Assembly: GCA_002353285.1 (NCBI GenBank)
Contig: DEJJ01000034.1
Location: 1-64,000, forward strand
Direction of reading: 5' to 3'
Length of the DNA stretch: 64,000 nucleotides
Source of the DNA: Porphyromonadaceae bacterium UBA2751
GTDB taxonomy: Bacteria; Bacteroidota; Bacteroidia; Bacteroidales; Muribaculaceae
The position numbers were made by a program, and so were the translations under genes. The notes under the pieces were generated by a model that was given only the letters and a program-made list of their open reading frames with translations, had not been told where the DNA came from and did no database searches. Below are positions 18,901-27,900 of this stretch, one piece after another; position 1 is the first letter of the stretch; every line of letters begins with the position of its first letter.

Positions 18901-19079
18901 CCAGGATAGACAGCCACAACAACGCCCTGGCGTATTGTGATGTCGGGGAACTCATTCTTGCGGATGCCATAAAGACCGTAGATGCCATAGGCGATAAGCA
19001 CACAAGTGATCATGATGACTATCTTGTGATAGCGCATAGCCCACTCCACGAGATTCATTTTGCTTGGTTTTTGTGCCAT
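15996..19079 (-). CDS. RND family efflux pump inner-membrane subunit (AcrB/HAE1-like)
   Basis: About 1027 aa, the usual RND length. It has an N-terminal membrane helix (IVIMITCVLIAYGIYGLYGI), then FPDITIRQGVVVAVYPGASA typical of the start of ACR_tran proteins, a large periplasmic loop, a TM2-6 block (about 335-500), a second loop and TM8-12. The TM4 motif is GMVVDNSIVIIDSYIEM; classical AcrB has two Asp here and this pump has Asp-Asn, as many HAE1-like pumps do. I chose the ATG at 19079, 5 bp after the adaptor stop, because an upstream start at 19106 would overlap the adaptor gene and add nine residues (MDESYRVNI) unlike the family. Its substrate cannot be read from the sequence. Confidence 0.94.
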   Translation of the reverse strand: MAQKPSKMNLVEWAMRYHKIVIMITCVLIAYGIYGLYGIRKNEFPDITIRQGVVVAVYPGASALEVEQQVTKPLEDYIFTFKDVNKAKTKSYSRNSVAIIQVELNDDIKDKEEFWAKFKHGMNDFKAQLPQGVLAVQVNDDFGDSSAMLVTMESHDKTYRELNDYISRLKEHLRSVESVGRITVVGQQQEQIAVYLDYDRLAHYGISDKTIAIALKANDFFTMAGTLKDGSYDSPIYVSHSLNMLSDVEQAVVYSDPRGTVVRLKDVATVKREYPEPTSFITNNGVKCLVLSVEMKSGRSITDMGDQVYKVLDEFEPTLPPSVKLFRITDQPKVVKDSVINFLKELLIAVIAVIVVVLLLMPMRVAIVAASTIPITIFISLGLFFSFDIELNTVTLAALIVSLGMVVDNSIVIIDSYIEMLGEGVPRWKASTHSATHFFKSIFTATMAISITFFPFLLTTKGSMNDTVHYFPWAILIILLVSLAVAELVVPFLQYWVITKPAGSGKKQHFNFLSLMQRGYNWLIDLCFRIPYVVCALAFVTIILSAAILIKLPQRLMPRAERNQFAVEIYLPTGTSLNMTAALADSLESILQKDDRIVSIASFKGTASPRFHTVYAPQFGGSNYAQFIVNTVSPEATEQLLAHYKPKCEEAFPEAYVRFKQLDYGAESNPIEVRLTGDDWSALKVATDSLTRRLRNHPKLKLVRNDMQEPLLATEIQLDPLKSALLGISNADAELSMLMRYNTDGLQLGTIWNEDYPIRVCMKSNNASRSNRQLIEDEMISASGGLRQVPLRQVATIRPQWQDGQIAHRNGLRTTTVISEVRDGFNVTSVTMQLQQELAQMELPEGVTMSWGGEIAENDSNLPTLLSALVIAVVIIFFLLVYHFKRISTATLLLFSLTLCFFGTAVGIMIHGEITFTCFLGFISLMGILVRNAIIMYDYAEELIQAEHLSPREAIILSAKRRMRPIFLTSAAASMGVIPMILSGSTLWAPMGNVIFYGTLITMLFILTVLPIAYSLVRRSKLQKNNN

Positions 19080-19084
19080 AATAT

Positions 19085-20209
19085 TCACTCTGTAACTCTC
19101 ATCCACGTTGATACTTTTTGCTGACCTTGGCTTATTATGCTGTCGCCAAGTTGCAAGCCGCTCACAATTCGCACTTCGTCGCCAATGTTTTGCCCAACTT
19201 CGACATAAGCTTTTTGGGCCTTGCCTTCAATCACTTTCCACACAAAGGGCCGGTTGTCGGCATCAATCTGAATAATTGAGGCTGGCAGAGTGATTAGCCC
19301 TGAGAGTGCAGAGCTGCTGCCGCCCGACAAGTTGACCTTAGCAATCATTCCAGGCAGCAACTCGTGGTTGGGATTGGCAATCACAGCCTTAATAGCATAG
19401 GTTCGCGACAGCGGGTCGGCAATTACTCCTTTCTCAACCACTGTGGCGCCGAATCGCTTGCTGGCCAGTGCTGCTACCTCGACAAGAAGCGACTGTCCAT
19501 TGCGCACCTTAGAAATCTCATTTTCAGGGATGTTAACACTCACCTTCACCCTATCGATTTGCACAAGTTTCACCACAGGAGCCCCAGGCAAAACGTTCTG
19601 GCCCACGTCACACATCTTCTCAGTGATGTAACCTGCCGTTGGAGCAACGAGCCGTGTGTCGGCAACTGCTTTTCTTGCAACGGCCTCGGTGGCGCGAGCA
19701 GCGTTGGCATTACTTTTAGCTTGGCTAAGCATGAGCCGTGCCTGCTCAAGCTTGGTTTCCACTTCCACCCATTTAATCTCGGGCAGGCTGCCATTGTCGT
19801 GCAGGATTTTCATGCGGTTGTAGGCATCCTGGGCTTGATTGAACGCAACCTGAGCTTGCTGCACCAGGTCATCGGCCTGCTCGGTTGCTGCATGCGAGGC
19901 CGTAGAGCTGTTGGTGGTGTTGCTTGAATCGACAACCGCGATTAGCTGCCCTGCCACAACGCTTTGTCCAGGTGCGACAAGCATCTGGGTTATAGTTCCT
20001 CCGGCCGTAAAACTCAGCGAAATGCCATCACATTCTTCGATAGTGCCGCTGTAGGTCTGTGAGTCGGCTCCCCATGAAGAGCCCACTTTCATAATTTTCA
20101 CCTTAACGACTTTCTCGGCTTTTTCATCGTTGGGCGAAGGCTTGCATCCACTCAGCAGGGTTGTGACAATGAGCGATATTGCTAAAAGTAAAATAGATGA
20201 ATGTTTCAT
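19085..20209 (-). CDS. RND efflux periplasmic adaptor (HlyD/AcrA family lipoprotein)
   Basis: 374 aa. The N-terminus is a lipoprotein signal with lipobox LLSGC, Cys at about 22. The order is that of membrane fusion proteins: a barrel-sandwich start (GGTITQMLVAPGQSVVAGQ), a coiled-coil hairpin (about 110-185, LVQQAQVAFNQAQDAYNRMK), lipoyl return (APTAGYITEKMCDVGQNV), and beta-barrel and membrane-proximal domains (KVSVNIPENEISKVRNGQ; LPASIIQIDADNRPFVWKV). It links the inner-membrane pump to TolC. It is the first gene of the operon and is divergent from the AraC regulator, with a 211-bp intergenic region carrying repeated TTGACG sites. Confidence 0.93.
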   Translation of the reverse strand: MKHSSILLLAISLIVTTLLSGCKPSPNDEKAEKVVKVKIMKVGSSWGADSQTYSGTIEECDGISLSFTAGGTITQMLVAPGQSVVAGQLIAVVDSSNTTNSSTASHAATEQADDLVQQAQVAFNQAQDAYNRMKILHDNGSLPEIKWVEVETKLEQARLMLSQAKSNANAARATEAVARKAVADTRLVAPTAGYITEKMCDVGQNVLPGAPVVKLVQIDRVKVSVNIPENEISKVRNGQSLLVEVAALASKRFGATVVEKGVIADPLSRTYAIKAVIANPNHELLPGMIAKVNLSGGSSSALSGLITLPASIIQIDADNRPFVWKVIEGKAQKAYVEVGQNIGDEVRIVSGLQLGDSIISQGQQKVSTWMRVTE

Positions 20210-20315
20210 TTCTCTCTTTTTTGCTCCATTTTGTTTCTAAATAATGATGCAAAATTCCACATAAAACTCTTTTGTTCCTATTACAAAAGTTGATATTGAT
20301 GTTCTAAATTCAAGC

Positions 20316-20393
20316 TTGACGAAATTTTGTACATAAAAAACGTCAAATAAATTATGGTTTTGAGAAATTTTGACGAACTTTGTGACAAAAAAA
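20316..20393. promoter_or_regulatory. candidate AraC operator: repeated TTGACGAA sites
   Basis: Two direct repeats, 20316-20340 and 20370-20393, share TTGACGAA, then a TTTTGTACA/CTTTGTGACA segment and an A-run. Between them CGTCAAA (20341-20347) gives the same core inverted. Spacing between the direct copies is 54 bp. The array sits in the divergent region between the AraC gene and the efflux operon, where an autoregulating AraC protein would bind. The binding itself is inferred. Confidence 0.55.
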
Positions 20394-20420
20394 CAAATAA
20401 TGTGATAATAGAACTTGGAC

Positions 20421-21335
20421 ATGAAACACTCGAATGTCAACATCAAAGATGGCGGTGGAGAGATGGATTTGAGGCTCTCCGACATCAATACCCTGCCTAA
20501 TAGATTAAGATATCAAGATGAGGAATTGGTGCTCATCGACGATTTGCGCCATATCCCCGATTTTGCTGCTTGCAAAATTGCGTTTAACGTAGGGGTAGTG
20601 TGCTTGCAGGGAAAACTGCTGTTTGAGATAGGTGGCACATCAATAGCATTGAATGCTGGTCAAGCAGTTTTTTGTCACAGCCATGTACTGATAACAAATA
20701 TCATGGCAAGCCCCGACATAAAGTGCAGGGTCGTTTGCTTGAGTGATATAGCGCTAAAGAACATCCTTCAAGCGCAGTTCACAATATGGAACCAGGCCAT
20801 GTACCCCAATCACTATTATATCATAAACTTGAACGACACGCACATCACTCTCTTCGACACGCTGCTGCCAGCCTTCAGTGATGAGAGTGGCACTCTTAGT
20901 CATGAGATTCTGCTTTGCTTGCTTCGTGCCAGTTTCCTTCTTGTTTGTGATTTGTTATCGATTAATGCTTCGTCGGATGTGGGTGTCGATAACGCTTCGC
21001 GCATGAGCTCCCTATTTCATCTGTTTCTTCAAAACATTGCAAAACGCCAACAGAAAAAGAACAAAGTGAAGGACTATGCCGACGAACTTTGCATCACTCC
21101 TAAATATTTGACCACTATTTGTCGCAAAGTGAGTGGCAAGTCGGCAATGACATGGATTAATGAGTATGTGGTAGAGGATGTCGTTTCCTACTTGAAAAAC
21201 ACCGACTTGTCGATTAAGGAGATTGCAAGCAGATTGGGCTTTGAGAATGCTTCATTTTTCGGGAGATTTGTCCGCAGGCATTTAGGCGCAAGTCCTAATG
21301 AGCTGCGCAAGCAATTGATGAGTAGAGGTGTGTGA
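20421..21335 (+). CDS. AraC family transcriptional regulator
   Basis: About 304 aa from the ATG at 20421; a TTG two codons upstream is less likely. The N-terminal part (about 25-170) is a cupin-like sensing domain (FEIGGTSIALNAGQAVFCHS). The C-terminal about 100 residues are a double HTH of the AraC type: YADELCITPKYLTTICRKVS, then IKEIASRLGFENASFFGRFV and the closing RRHLGASPNELRKQ. The gene is divergent from the four-gene RND operon and probably controls it in response to a small molecule. It ends at a terminator shared with the convergent C10 gene. Confidence 0.92.
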   Translation: MKHSNVNIKDGGGEMDLRLSDINTLPNRLRYQDEELVLIDDLRHIPDFAACKIAFNVGVVCLQGKLLFEIGGTSIALNAGQAVFCHSHVLITNIMASPDIKCRVVCLSDIALKNILQAQFTIWNQAMYPNHYYIINLNDTHITLFDTLLPAFSDESGTLSHEILLCLLRASFLLVCDLLSINASSDVGVDNASRMSSLFHLFLQNIAKRQQKKNKVKDYADELCITPKYLTTICRKVSGKSAMTWINEYVVEDVVSYLKNTDLSIKEIASRLGFENASFFGRFVRRHLGASPNELRKQLMSRGV

Positions 21336-21350
21336 TGTCCACCAAAAAAA

Positions 21351-21385
21351 GAACCGCTTCCCCTCAAAGCATAGGGAAGCGGTTC
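21351..21385. terminator. bidirectional terminator between convergent genes
   Basis: 12-bp perfect stem (21351-21362 with 21374-21385), preceded by an A-run (21344-21350) and followed by a short T-run. It lies between the AraC gene and the convergent C10 gene. Confidence 0.82.
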
Positions 21386-21415
21386 CTTTATTCATGGCTG
21401 CTTGTAGTGGTGGCG

Positions 21416-24400
21416 TTACTTAGCCGAGTTGAGGATGATTCCGTAGACTACAGTGATGTCGCCCACTGTAATTTCGCCATCGCCATCCTGGTCGCCATTG
21501 ACAAGAGCGCTGGTGTCATCAAGTAGCAGGAAGTTGTAGAGGGCAGTGACATCGCTAGCATTGACCTCGCCGTCGCCGTTAACGTCGCCAGCGATTGAGC
21601 TGCCGTGAGTGAGCACCTCAATCACATTGCTCCAGCGGCTATCGTCGGTGCCCATGAGAGCCTTGACGTCGTAGAGGTAGATGGTTTCGGGCAGCAGGTT
21701 GCTAACTTTGTACTTGCACTCGGTGATGCCAGTGAAGATCATCTCGCCCGGTGCAGCCTTGGCCTCAACATTGTATTCACCACTGTAGAGCTCAATGCTA
21801 GTGATAATCACACGCTTGCTATTGGCAGTGGTCTCGAACGAAACCTGCTGATTGGCAGCAGCAGTGCAGTCGAGCACCTGAACGAACTCGGTTTCCTCGT
21901 TGCTGGGCACTGTGATGGTCTCACTTGCGTCGCCGCATGAGATCTTGAGGCCGCAGTTGGTGTCGTTGTTGAAGGTTTTAGCCTTGATTTTCACACTCAC
22001 CTTGCCTCCACTCTGCGAGAGGTCGAGGCTAGGGCTTGTGAGTAGACCATGAGCACTGCCAGTGCCCATGCGGATGCCACCCGCAGCCTCATAGAGCTTA
22101 GAACCAGTCCAGCCAGCGTTGTTCATGTAGTCGTCGAGCTTGGAGCTGATGTCTTGAGCGCCGGCCTTGGTGAAGCCTGTGAAGTCCTCGGTCATGAGCT
22201 GGATATAGTCGGGCTTAGGCATCACGCGCAATGTGTAGCTGGTAGCTCCCTCAACGGGATTCCAGTTGGCAGTGAAACCATTGGCAACAATCTCGGTAGC
22301 CTCGGTAGCCACTGGAGCGTCGATGCTCTCGTGAGGAGTCTTGAAGGCGATCTCGTAAAGTTTAGAATAGTCGTTGTAGATCTTGACCATGTAAATCTTG
22401 TTGGGATTGAGAGCGCCCGAAGCGATAACCTCGTTAGTGTTGTAAACCGAGCTTTGCTTAGAGTCGACAGCGGTGTTGCCAGGAGTGATGGAACCGTCGT
22501 TGTTGAGAGTGCACTCGTAGATTGTCATCTTTAAGGGGTAGTTTTCACCACGGTTGTAGGCAAATTGCTTAACCTGCAAGCAGTTGGTGATGAAGAATAC
22601 CTGATAATCCTCGTTCCACTCGGCATATTTGCTGGTGCCAGTGCCAAAGTAGGCAGCATTGCCCATGAACACGTCGGTAGCATCCCAAGTGTTGGTGCCT
22701 TCCTTCTTGTTTCCGTCGTGGCGAATCCACTTTTGAGTGTTGGTGTTGACCATGGCGCCGTAGTTAGAAACGGTGAGCCAAGCGCAATCTTGGTCGTCAT
22801 ACTCGGTGAACTTGTAGAGGTTGCTGATGCCAGTGAATCCAGCTTCGTCGATGGACTGATACTTAGCAATGTCGAGATAGGGGTCGGCTGCGGTGCCTCC
22901 ATCGTTGGCGCTTGCAGTGAGAGCCACAGTAACGCTCTCGGCACCAGTGCTGGCAAATGTGATAGTGGCATTGTAGTTCTGCTCAACCTCGCTCATGAAG
23001 TTGACGGTAACTTGTTGTGGAGTTTCGCCATTGAAGCTATTGGCAGCAAAGCTGGTGGGGTTGACTGAGAACACATTGCTTGGGTCGTTAATTGTAATGG
23101 TGACATCGCTGGTGAGGAACACACCAGTGAGGTCGATGGTCTTGCTCACGGTCTTGCCAAGCTTGGCAACAAAGTTGAGTGCAGTGGGGTTGGCAACGAG
23201 AGTGGGGACGCGAGGCTTGGCCACACCATTGATGGGCACTGTAACGTCGTCGGCACCTTCGCACGAGAGAGTGAGTGTGGCGGTGGTGTTGCCAGCAGCA
23301 GTGGGCTTGTAGGTGACGGTCACGTCATATCCATTCTGAGCCTGAGCTGGAGTGATGGTGTTAGTGCTGATGGTGTAATCGCTCGAGCCACTAATGGCGA
23401 TGTTGACGTCGGCTTGCATCTCACGGGCAGTAACCTTGATGGTCTTAGTGTAAGTTTCGCCAGCATATCCCTCGAAGCTTACTTCAGAAGGATTGGTCAT
23501 GATGAAACCGCTGCCTGGCTGGATGCCGATGATCATTTGCTGGTCGCTGTTGAAGGTGTAGCCCTCGCCATCGGAGAAGGCGTTCATGGCGCACCAGTTG
23601 TTGCCGTCGCCACTCCAACCAAAGTTTACATGGTACTTGTTGGTGCTGGAATTGTAACCGTCGACATTGAAGGCGTGGCCGCCAGCACCGTTGTCCACAG
23701 CCATGAACACCACGGGGCGACTCTCAATCATCTCGGTTTGCAGCAGCTGGGCCCATTGAGCCTCGGTGTAGCTGCCTTTCTGCACCAGGCGAGTGGTGTT
23801 CTCGTCGTAGCCGAAGCCTATGTACATGTCGGCAACAACTTGGGCATCGGTGGTGTAGATGCCACTACCGCCAGCATCAGCGGTGCCATACATCATGTGC
23901 TCGGCCTGGCCCACGTAGCGCATCAGGGTGGCTACGGCAGCACCTTCGGCGTCGGTATAAGTCTCGTTGTGAGTTGCACCGTTCTCATCTTTCCAGGTGC
24001 CATAATGGTCTTTCATGTTGTCCCAGTCGAAAGTCACCTGAGGCAGAGCTGCGTAGGTGTAGTTCACGCTGTTCCAGTAGCCCAGCTCGAGAGTCGAAGA
24101 GTAGGCAGGAAGTGGTCCAACGGGTCCAGTGGGGTATTTCCAGTAGTAGAGCACCATCGATGCCGAGGTGGCAGGACAGCCAGTGTAGCACTGGTAGTTG
24201 GTGCCGCTGTAGGTGAAGTTGCACAGGTCCCAATAGGGCTCAGTTTGGTCCCACAAGCAGGTGAGCAGTGGGCCGTAAGTTGTGGCTTTGAGGCCTGGAG
24301 CCTTGGCTGTGGTGGGTTTCTCAACCTTGGCCTCGGGATGCATGATGAGCCATTCAAGCTGACGCTTGTAGCCGTTGAGCCAAGCTTTCATGTTGGCGGG

Positions 24401-24706
24401 AATGCGGTCGAGGTTGAGTGGCCTGTCGCCATAGGCAAGCACCTGCTCGGCACGGTCGTCGGCCGAAACGATGACGAAAGTGGTCTCGGTGTTGAAGATG
24501 TAATACACTGGCGCTTGCGCTTTCTCGCCAATCTCAGTCTTGATGAGCTTGGCTTGCGTTGCCGCAGGTGCCATAAACTTGCCGGCATAAACCTTGCTTG
24601 CAAGGTATTGCTCGGCAATAGTCTTAGCTGCCGATGGATCGACAGGAGCTGCCCACAGTTGCACAGCAACCATGGCAACAGCTAGGAGTGATAAGAATTT
24701 TTTCAT
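21416..24706 (-). CDS. C10 family (streptopain-like) cysteine peptidase with C-terminal dockerin
   Basis: 1096 aa, signal peptide about 1-20, propeptide about 21-140 (FVIVSADDRAEQVLAYGDRP). The C10 catalytic domain has Cys177 in YTGCPATS, His344 in GGHAFNVDGYN and the motif VNFGWSGDGNNW. After it come two beta-sandwich repeats (about 401-601), the unnamed module (about 606-790; DPYLDIAKYQSIDEAG, LYEIAFKTP), FN3 with jelly-roll-like insert (about 797-1033, insert opening LMTEDFTGF) and a dockerin (about 1038-1096). It is a close paralogue of the peptidase at 5897-9163 with the same domain order, so the pair probably arose by duplication. It is a presumed secreted zymogen. The Bacteroidota-type promoter upstream is one of the best in the window. 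Confidence 0.94.
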   Translation of the reverse strand: MKKFLSLLAVAMVAVQLWAAPVDPSAAKTIAEQYLASKVYAGKFMAPAATQAKLIKTEIGEKAQAPVYYIFNTETTFVIVSADDRAEQVLAYGDRPLNLDRIPANMKAWLNGYKRQLEWLIMHPEAKVEKPTTAKAPGLKATTYGPLLTCLWDQTEPYWDLCNFTYSGTNYQCYTGCPATSASMVLYYWKYPTGPVGPLPAYSSTLELGYWNSVNYTYAALPQVTFDWDNMKDHYGTWKDENGATHNETYTDAEGAAVATLMRYVGQAEHMMYGTADAGGSGIYTTDAQVVADMYIGFGYDENTTRLVQKGSYTEAQWAQLLQTEMIESRPVVFMAVDNGAGGHAFNVDGYNSSTNKYHVNFGWSGDGNNWCAMNAFSDGEGYTFNSDQQMIIGIQPGSGFIMTNPSEVSFEGYAGETYTKTIKVTAREMQADVNIAISGSSDYTISTNTITPAQAQNGYDVTVTYKPTAAGNTTATLTLSCEGADDVTVPINGVAKPRVPTLVANPTALNFVAKLGKTVSKTIDLTGVFLTSDVTITINDPSNVFSVNPTSFAANSFNGETPQQVTVNFMSEVEQNYNATITFASTGAESVTVALTASANDGGTAADPYLDIAKYQSIDEAGFTGISNLYKFTEYDDQDCAWLTVSNYGAMVNTNTQKWIRHDGNKKEGTNTWDATDVFMGNAAYFGTGTSKYAEWNEDYQVFFITNCLQVKQFAYNRGENYPLKMTIYECTLNNDGSITPGNTAVDSKQSSVYNTNEVIASGALNPNKIYMVKIYNDYSKLYEIAFKTPHESIDAPVATEATEIVANGFTANWNPVEGATSYTLRVMPKPDYIQLMTEDFTGFTKAGAQDISSKLDDYMNNAGWTGSKLYEAAGGIRMGTGSAHGLLTSPSLDLSQSGGKVSVKIKAKTFNNDTNCGLKISCGDASETITVPSNEETEFVQVLDCTAAANQQVSFETTANSKRVIITSIELYSGEYNVEAKAAPGEMIFTGITECKYKVSNLLPETIYLYDVKALMGTDDSRWSNVIEVLTHGSSIAGDVNGDGEVNASDVTALYNFLLLDDTSALVNGDQDGDGEITVGDITVVYGIILNSAK

Positions 24707-24785
24707 AAAAAATGAATATTAGTAAATGTTATATCATGAAAGTCCCTACTAGTTGTGGTAATAGTTGTTTTTTTAAAAAATCCCC

Positions 24786-24817
24786 CAAAGTTATGAAATA
24801 TAATCGTAATATGCAAA
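24786..24817 (-). promoter_or_regulatory. Bacteroidota-type promoter
   Basis: On the minus strand TTTG (24814-24817), 20 nt, TAACTTTG (24786-24793): a full consensus match. It is 80 bp upstream of the C10 start at 24706. Confidence 0.7.
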
Positions 24818-24885
24818 ATATTCTTTGATTAAAATGAAAATAAAAGTCAGGAAAATGTTATAAATATTTATTTATGCAAAAAGAT

Positions 24886-24913
24886 AGGCACTCCCCAATA
24901 GCGGGGAGTGCCT
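24886..24913 (-). terminator. hairpin terminator
   Basis: 11-bp perfect stem (24886-24896 with 24903-24913), 6-nt loop, A-run at 24878-24882. It lies downstream of the S8 peptidase gene ending at 24970. Confidence 0.85.
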
Positions 24914-24969
24914 TGATGCGTAGTGCTCACAATTAAACTGAGCACTAGTGCGATTGCTCGCATGTTATT

Positions 24970-27900
24970 TTACTTCTTCATGGTGAGCAGGATATTGTAG
25001 ACGAATGTCACGTCGCCAGTGGTGATTTCGCCGTCACCGTCCTGGTCGCCATAAACGATTGCGCTTGCATCGTCGGCCAGAATGAAGTTGTAGAGTGCGG
25101 TAACGTCGGCAACAGTAACATCGCCATCGCCATCAACGTCGCCTGGGATGCCACCAGCCAGAGTGGTAACATTAATCTTGTTAGACCACTTGCTCTCCTT
25201 GTCGCCAAAGATTGCCTTCACATCATAGATGTAGGTAGTGGCAGGATCAAGACCAGTAACCTTGTAGCTATTGGTGGTGAGACCAGTGAAGGTTACACCG
25301 TCGAGGCTGATTGACTTGAGAGCATTAGCATGCTCGCCCTCCAGGATGTGGATGCTGGTGATGATAACGCGCTTAGAGTTGGCTGTGGTCTCGAACTTGA
25401 TTTTCTCGCCTGCAGCAGCGTTGCAGTCGAGCACAACGTTGAAGCTCTCCTCCTCGTTGGCAGCAACGGTAACAGTTTGGCTGTTGTCGCCGCACGAAAT
25501 CTTGAAGTTGCAGTTAGTGTCGTTGTTGAAGGTCTTAGCCTTGAAAGCAACAGTTACCTTGCCACCGCTGGTGCTCAGGTCGAGAGCAGGTGATGTGAGT
25601 GCTCCAGTTGCTGAGCCAGTGCCCAGGCGGATGCCACCTTCAGCCTCGTAGAGCTTAGTGCCAGTCCAGCCAGCATTGTCCATGTAGTCGTCGAGCTTGT
25701 TGCTGAGGTCTTGAGCGCCGGCCTTGGTGAACTTCGAGAATCCCTCGGTGAGGAGATCAACGTTCTTAGGCATAACGCGAAGAGTGTAGCTTGTAGCACC
25801 CTCGATAGCGTTCCAGTTGGCAGTGAAGAATGTGGGGCCAACCAGAGTTGCAGCAGTAGCAACAGGTGCCTCGAGGCCTGAGATAGGAGTCTTGAAGGCA
25901 ATCTCATAGAGCTTAGAGTAGTCGTTGTAGATAGTTACCTTGTAAACCTTCTCAGGATCGAGCTCATCGCTTGCGAGCACCTCCTTGGTTGTGGTGCTGT
26001 TCTGCTTAGTTTGAATAGCGGTGGTGCCTGCAGTGATTGAGCCATCGGCATTGACTGTGCACTCGTAGATGCGCATAATCAAAGGATAGGTGGTGTTGCT
26101 GCGGTTCTCGGCATATTGCTTAACCTGCAAGCAGTTGGTTACGAAGAATGTTTGATAATCCTCGTTCCAGTCGGTGTAGTAGGCAGTTCCATTGAAGTAG
26201 CTTGCACTTCCCACGAATACGTCGGTAGCGCTCCAGTTCTCAGTGCCAGTCTTCTCGTTGCCATCGCAGCTGAGCCAGTTTTGAGTGGCATCGGCCTTGA
26301 GAGCACCGTAGTTAGAAACGGTGAGCCAAGCGCAGTTGTCGTCTTCGTGCTCGGTGTACTTGTAGATGGTGCTCATGCCGCTAACGGCAGCGCCAGCCTC
26401 GTCGATCGACTCATACTTAGCGATGTCGAGATAAGGATCGGCAGCAGTGCCCTTGTCGCTGGCCTTGGCAGTGAGTTGCACAGTCTTGGTCTCGGCACCA
26501 GCACTTGTGAGAGTGAGTGTGCCATTGTAAGTGCCTTCCTCGGCCGAGTTGAATGTAACACTAACCTCAACAGGAGTGTCGATGCCAGTGTTGTCCTTGC
26601 TAATGGTAACAGGCGAAACGGTGAACACGTTGTTCTGGTCGGCCAGAGTTACAGTGATGTCGTTAGTAAGGAACAAGCCATTCACTTTCACCACCTTGGT
26701 CATTGGGGTGTTCAACTTAGCATTGAAGCTCAAAGTTTGAGGATCGGTGAGGATGGTTGGAACCCTGGGCTGAGCTACACCAGCAAGAGTTACGGTTGCA
26801 TTCTCGGCACCCTCGCTGCTGAGGGTCAATGTGGCCTGAGTCTCACCAGCAGTGGTTGGGGTGTAGGTTACAGTAACCTCAACACCATTGTAAGCATCCT
26901 CGGCGCTGATGGTGGTTGGGGTCACGGTGTAGTCGTTAGAGCCGCTCTTGGCGATAGTGATGGGCTGAGTGAGGTTATAACCCTTGACGGTCAAGGTCTG
27001 GGTGTAGGTCTCGCCCTGATAGCCCTCGAAGTTCACCTCGCTAGGCTTAGCAACGATGGTTGGTCCCTGATGCTGGAGAATGTACTCGATACCAGCAAGA
27101 GCATTGATGATGCCATGGCCGCGAGCCTTAACAGGGCTGGTAGAGCCAGCAGGATATTGAGTAGCGGTCTCGGCAATAATTTCCTTCACGCGGTCAACAT
27201 CGAGCGATGGGTCGGCCTGGAGGTAGAGCACTACCACACCAGCAGTCACTGGAGTAGCCATTGATGTACCACTCATCTCGCCCCACTTGTAGGTCTGTCC
27301 GTTGAAAGAGGTTGACCAAGTTGACGACTGATAGCTGTCGTAACCGTTAATTGAAGAAATCACGTAGTGGCCAGGAGCTGTAACGAAAGGCTGATCCACG
27401 CCAGCGCAGTCAGTACCATAGCTCGAGAAATAGGCCACGTCGCCTTGTCCATAGCCATCGTTAGAGCGCGAAGCTTGAGCGCCCACACCAATGACCTTGG
27501 GTGAAGTCATGTCGTCGCACATCGAGTTCTCATAGGTGCCAGGAGTGAGAGTGTAGCCTGGTACCGAGCCCGATGTTGCCAGGGTGCTGTAGTAGCAGTC
27601 GGTGAACACATGGATTGTGTTGCCGCCTTTACCCTTGATGATGTATTTGGCTTGCGATGCTGTGCACTCAACGTAGAGGTTGTAGCGGTTGTTGGCTGCA
27701 TCAACTCCACCTTGAACTGTCACGCCGCCGAAGCTGCCGCTGGTCATCCAGCCGCTCTCGGAGTTGTTGACAATCACCTTGATTTGGAGCTCGTCGCTGG
27801 TGCTGTTCCAGATGTCGGTGGAGCCAGTGCCTGATCCCCACCAACCGCCTGACACGTTGTTGATCACTGCCATGCAATCATCGTCGCTGGCGAGAGTCTT

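Noticed and set aside
15996..19106. earlier start at 19106 for the RND pump
   Set aside because: It would overlap the adaptor gene by 22 bp and adds residues unlike the family; the ATG at 19079 fits operon spacing.
23414..24685. 423-codon plus-strand open frame opposite the C10 gene
   Set aside because: Antisense to the conserved catalytic and propeptide region; no independent support.
26116..27264. 382-codon plus-strand open frame opposite the S8 gene
   Set aside because: Antisense shadow; similar shadows appear opposite the same modules in the other paralogues, which is a bias effect.
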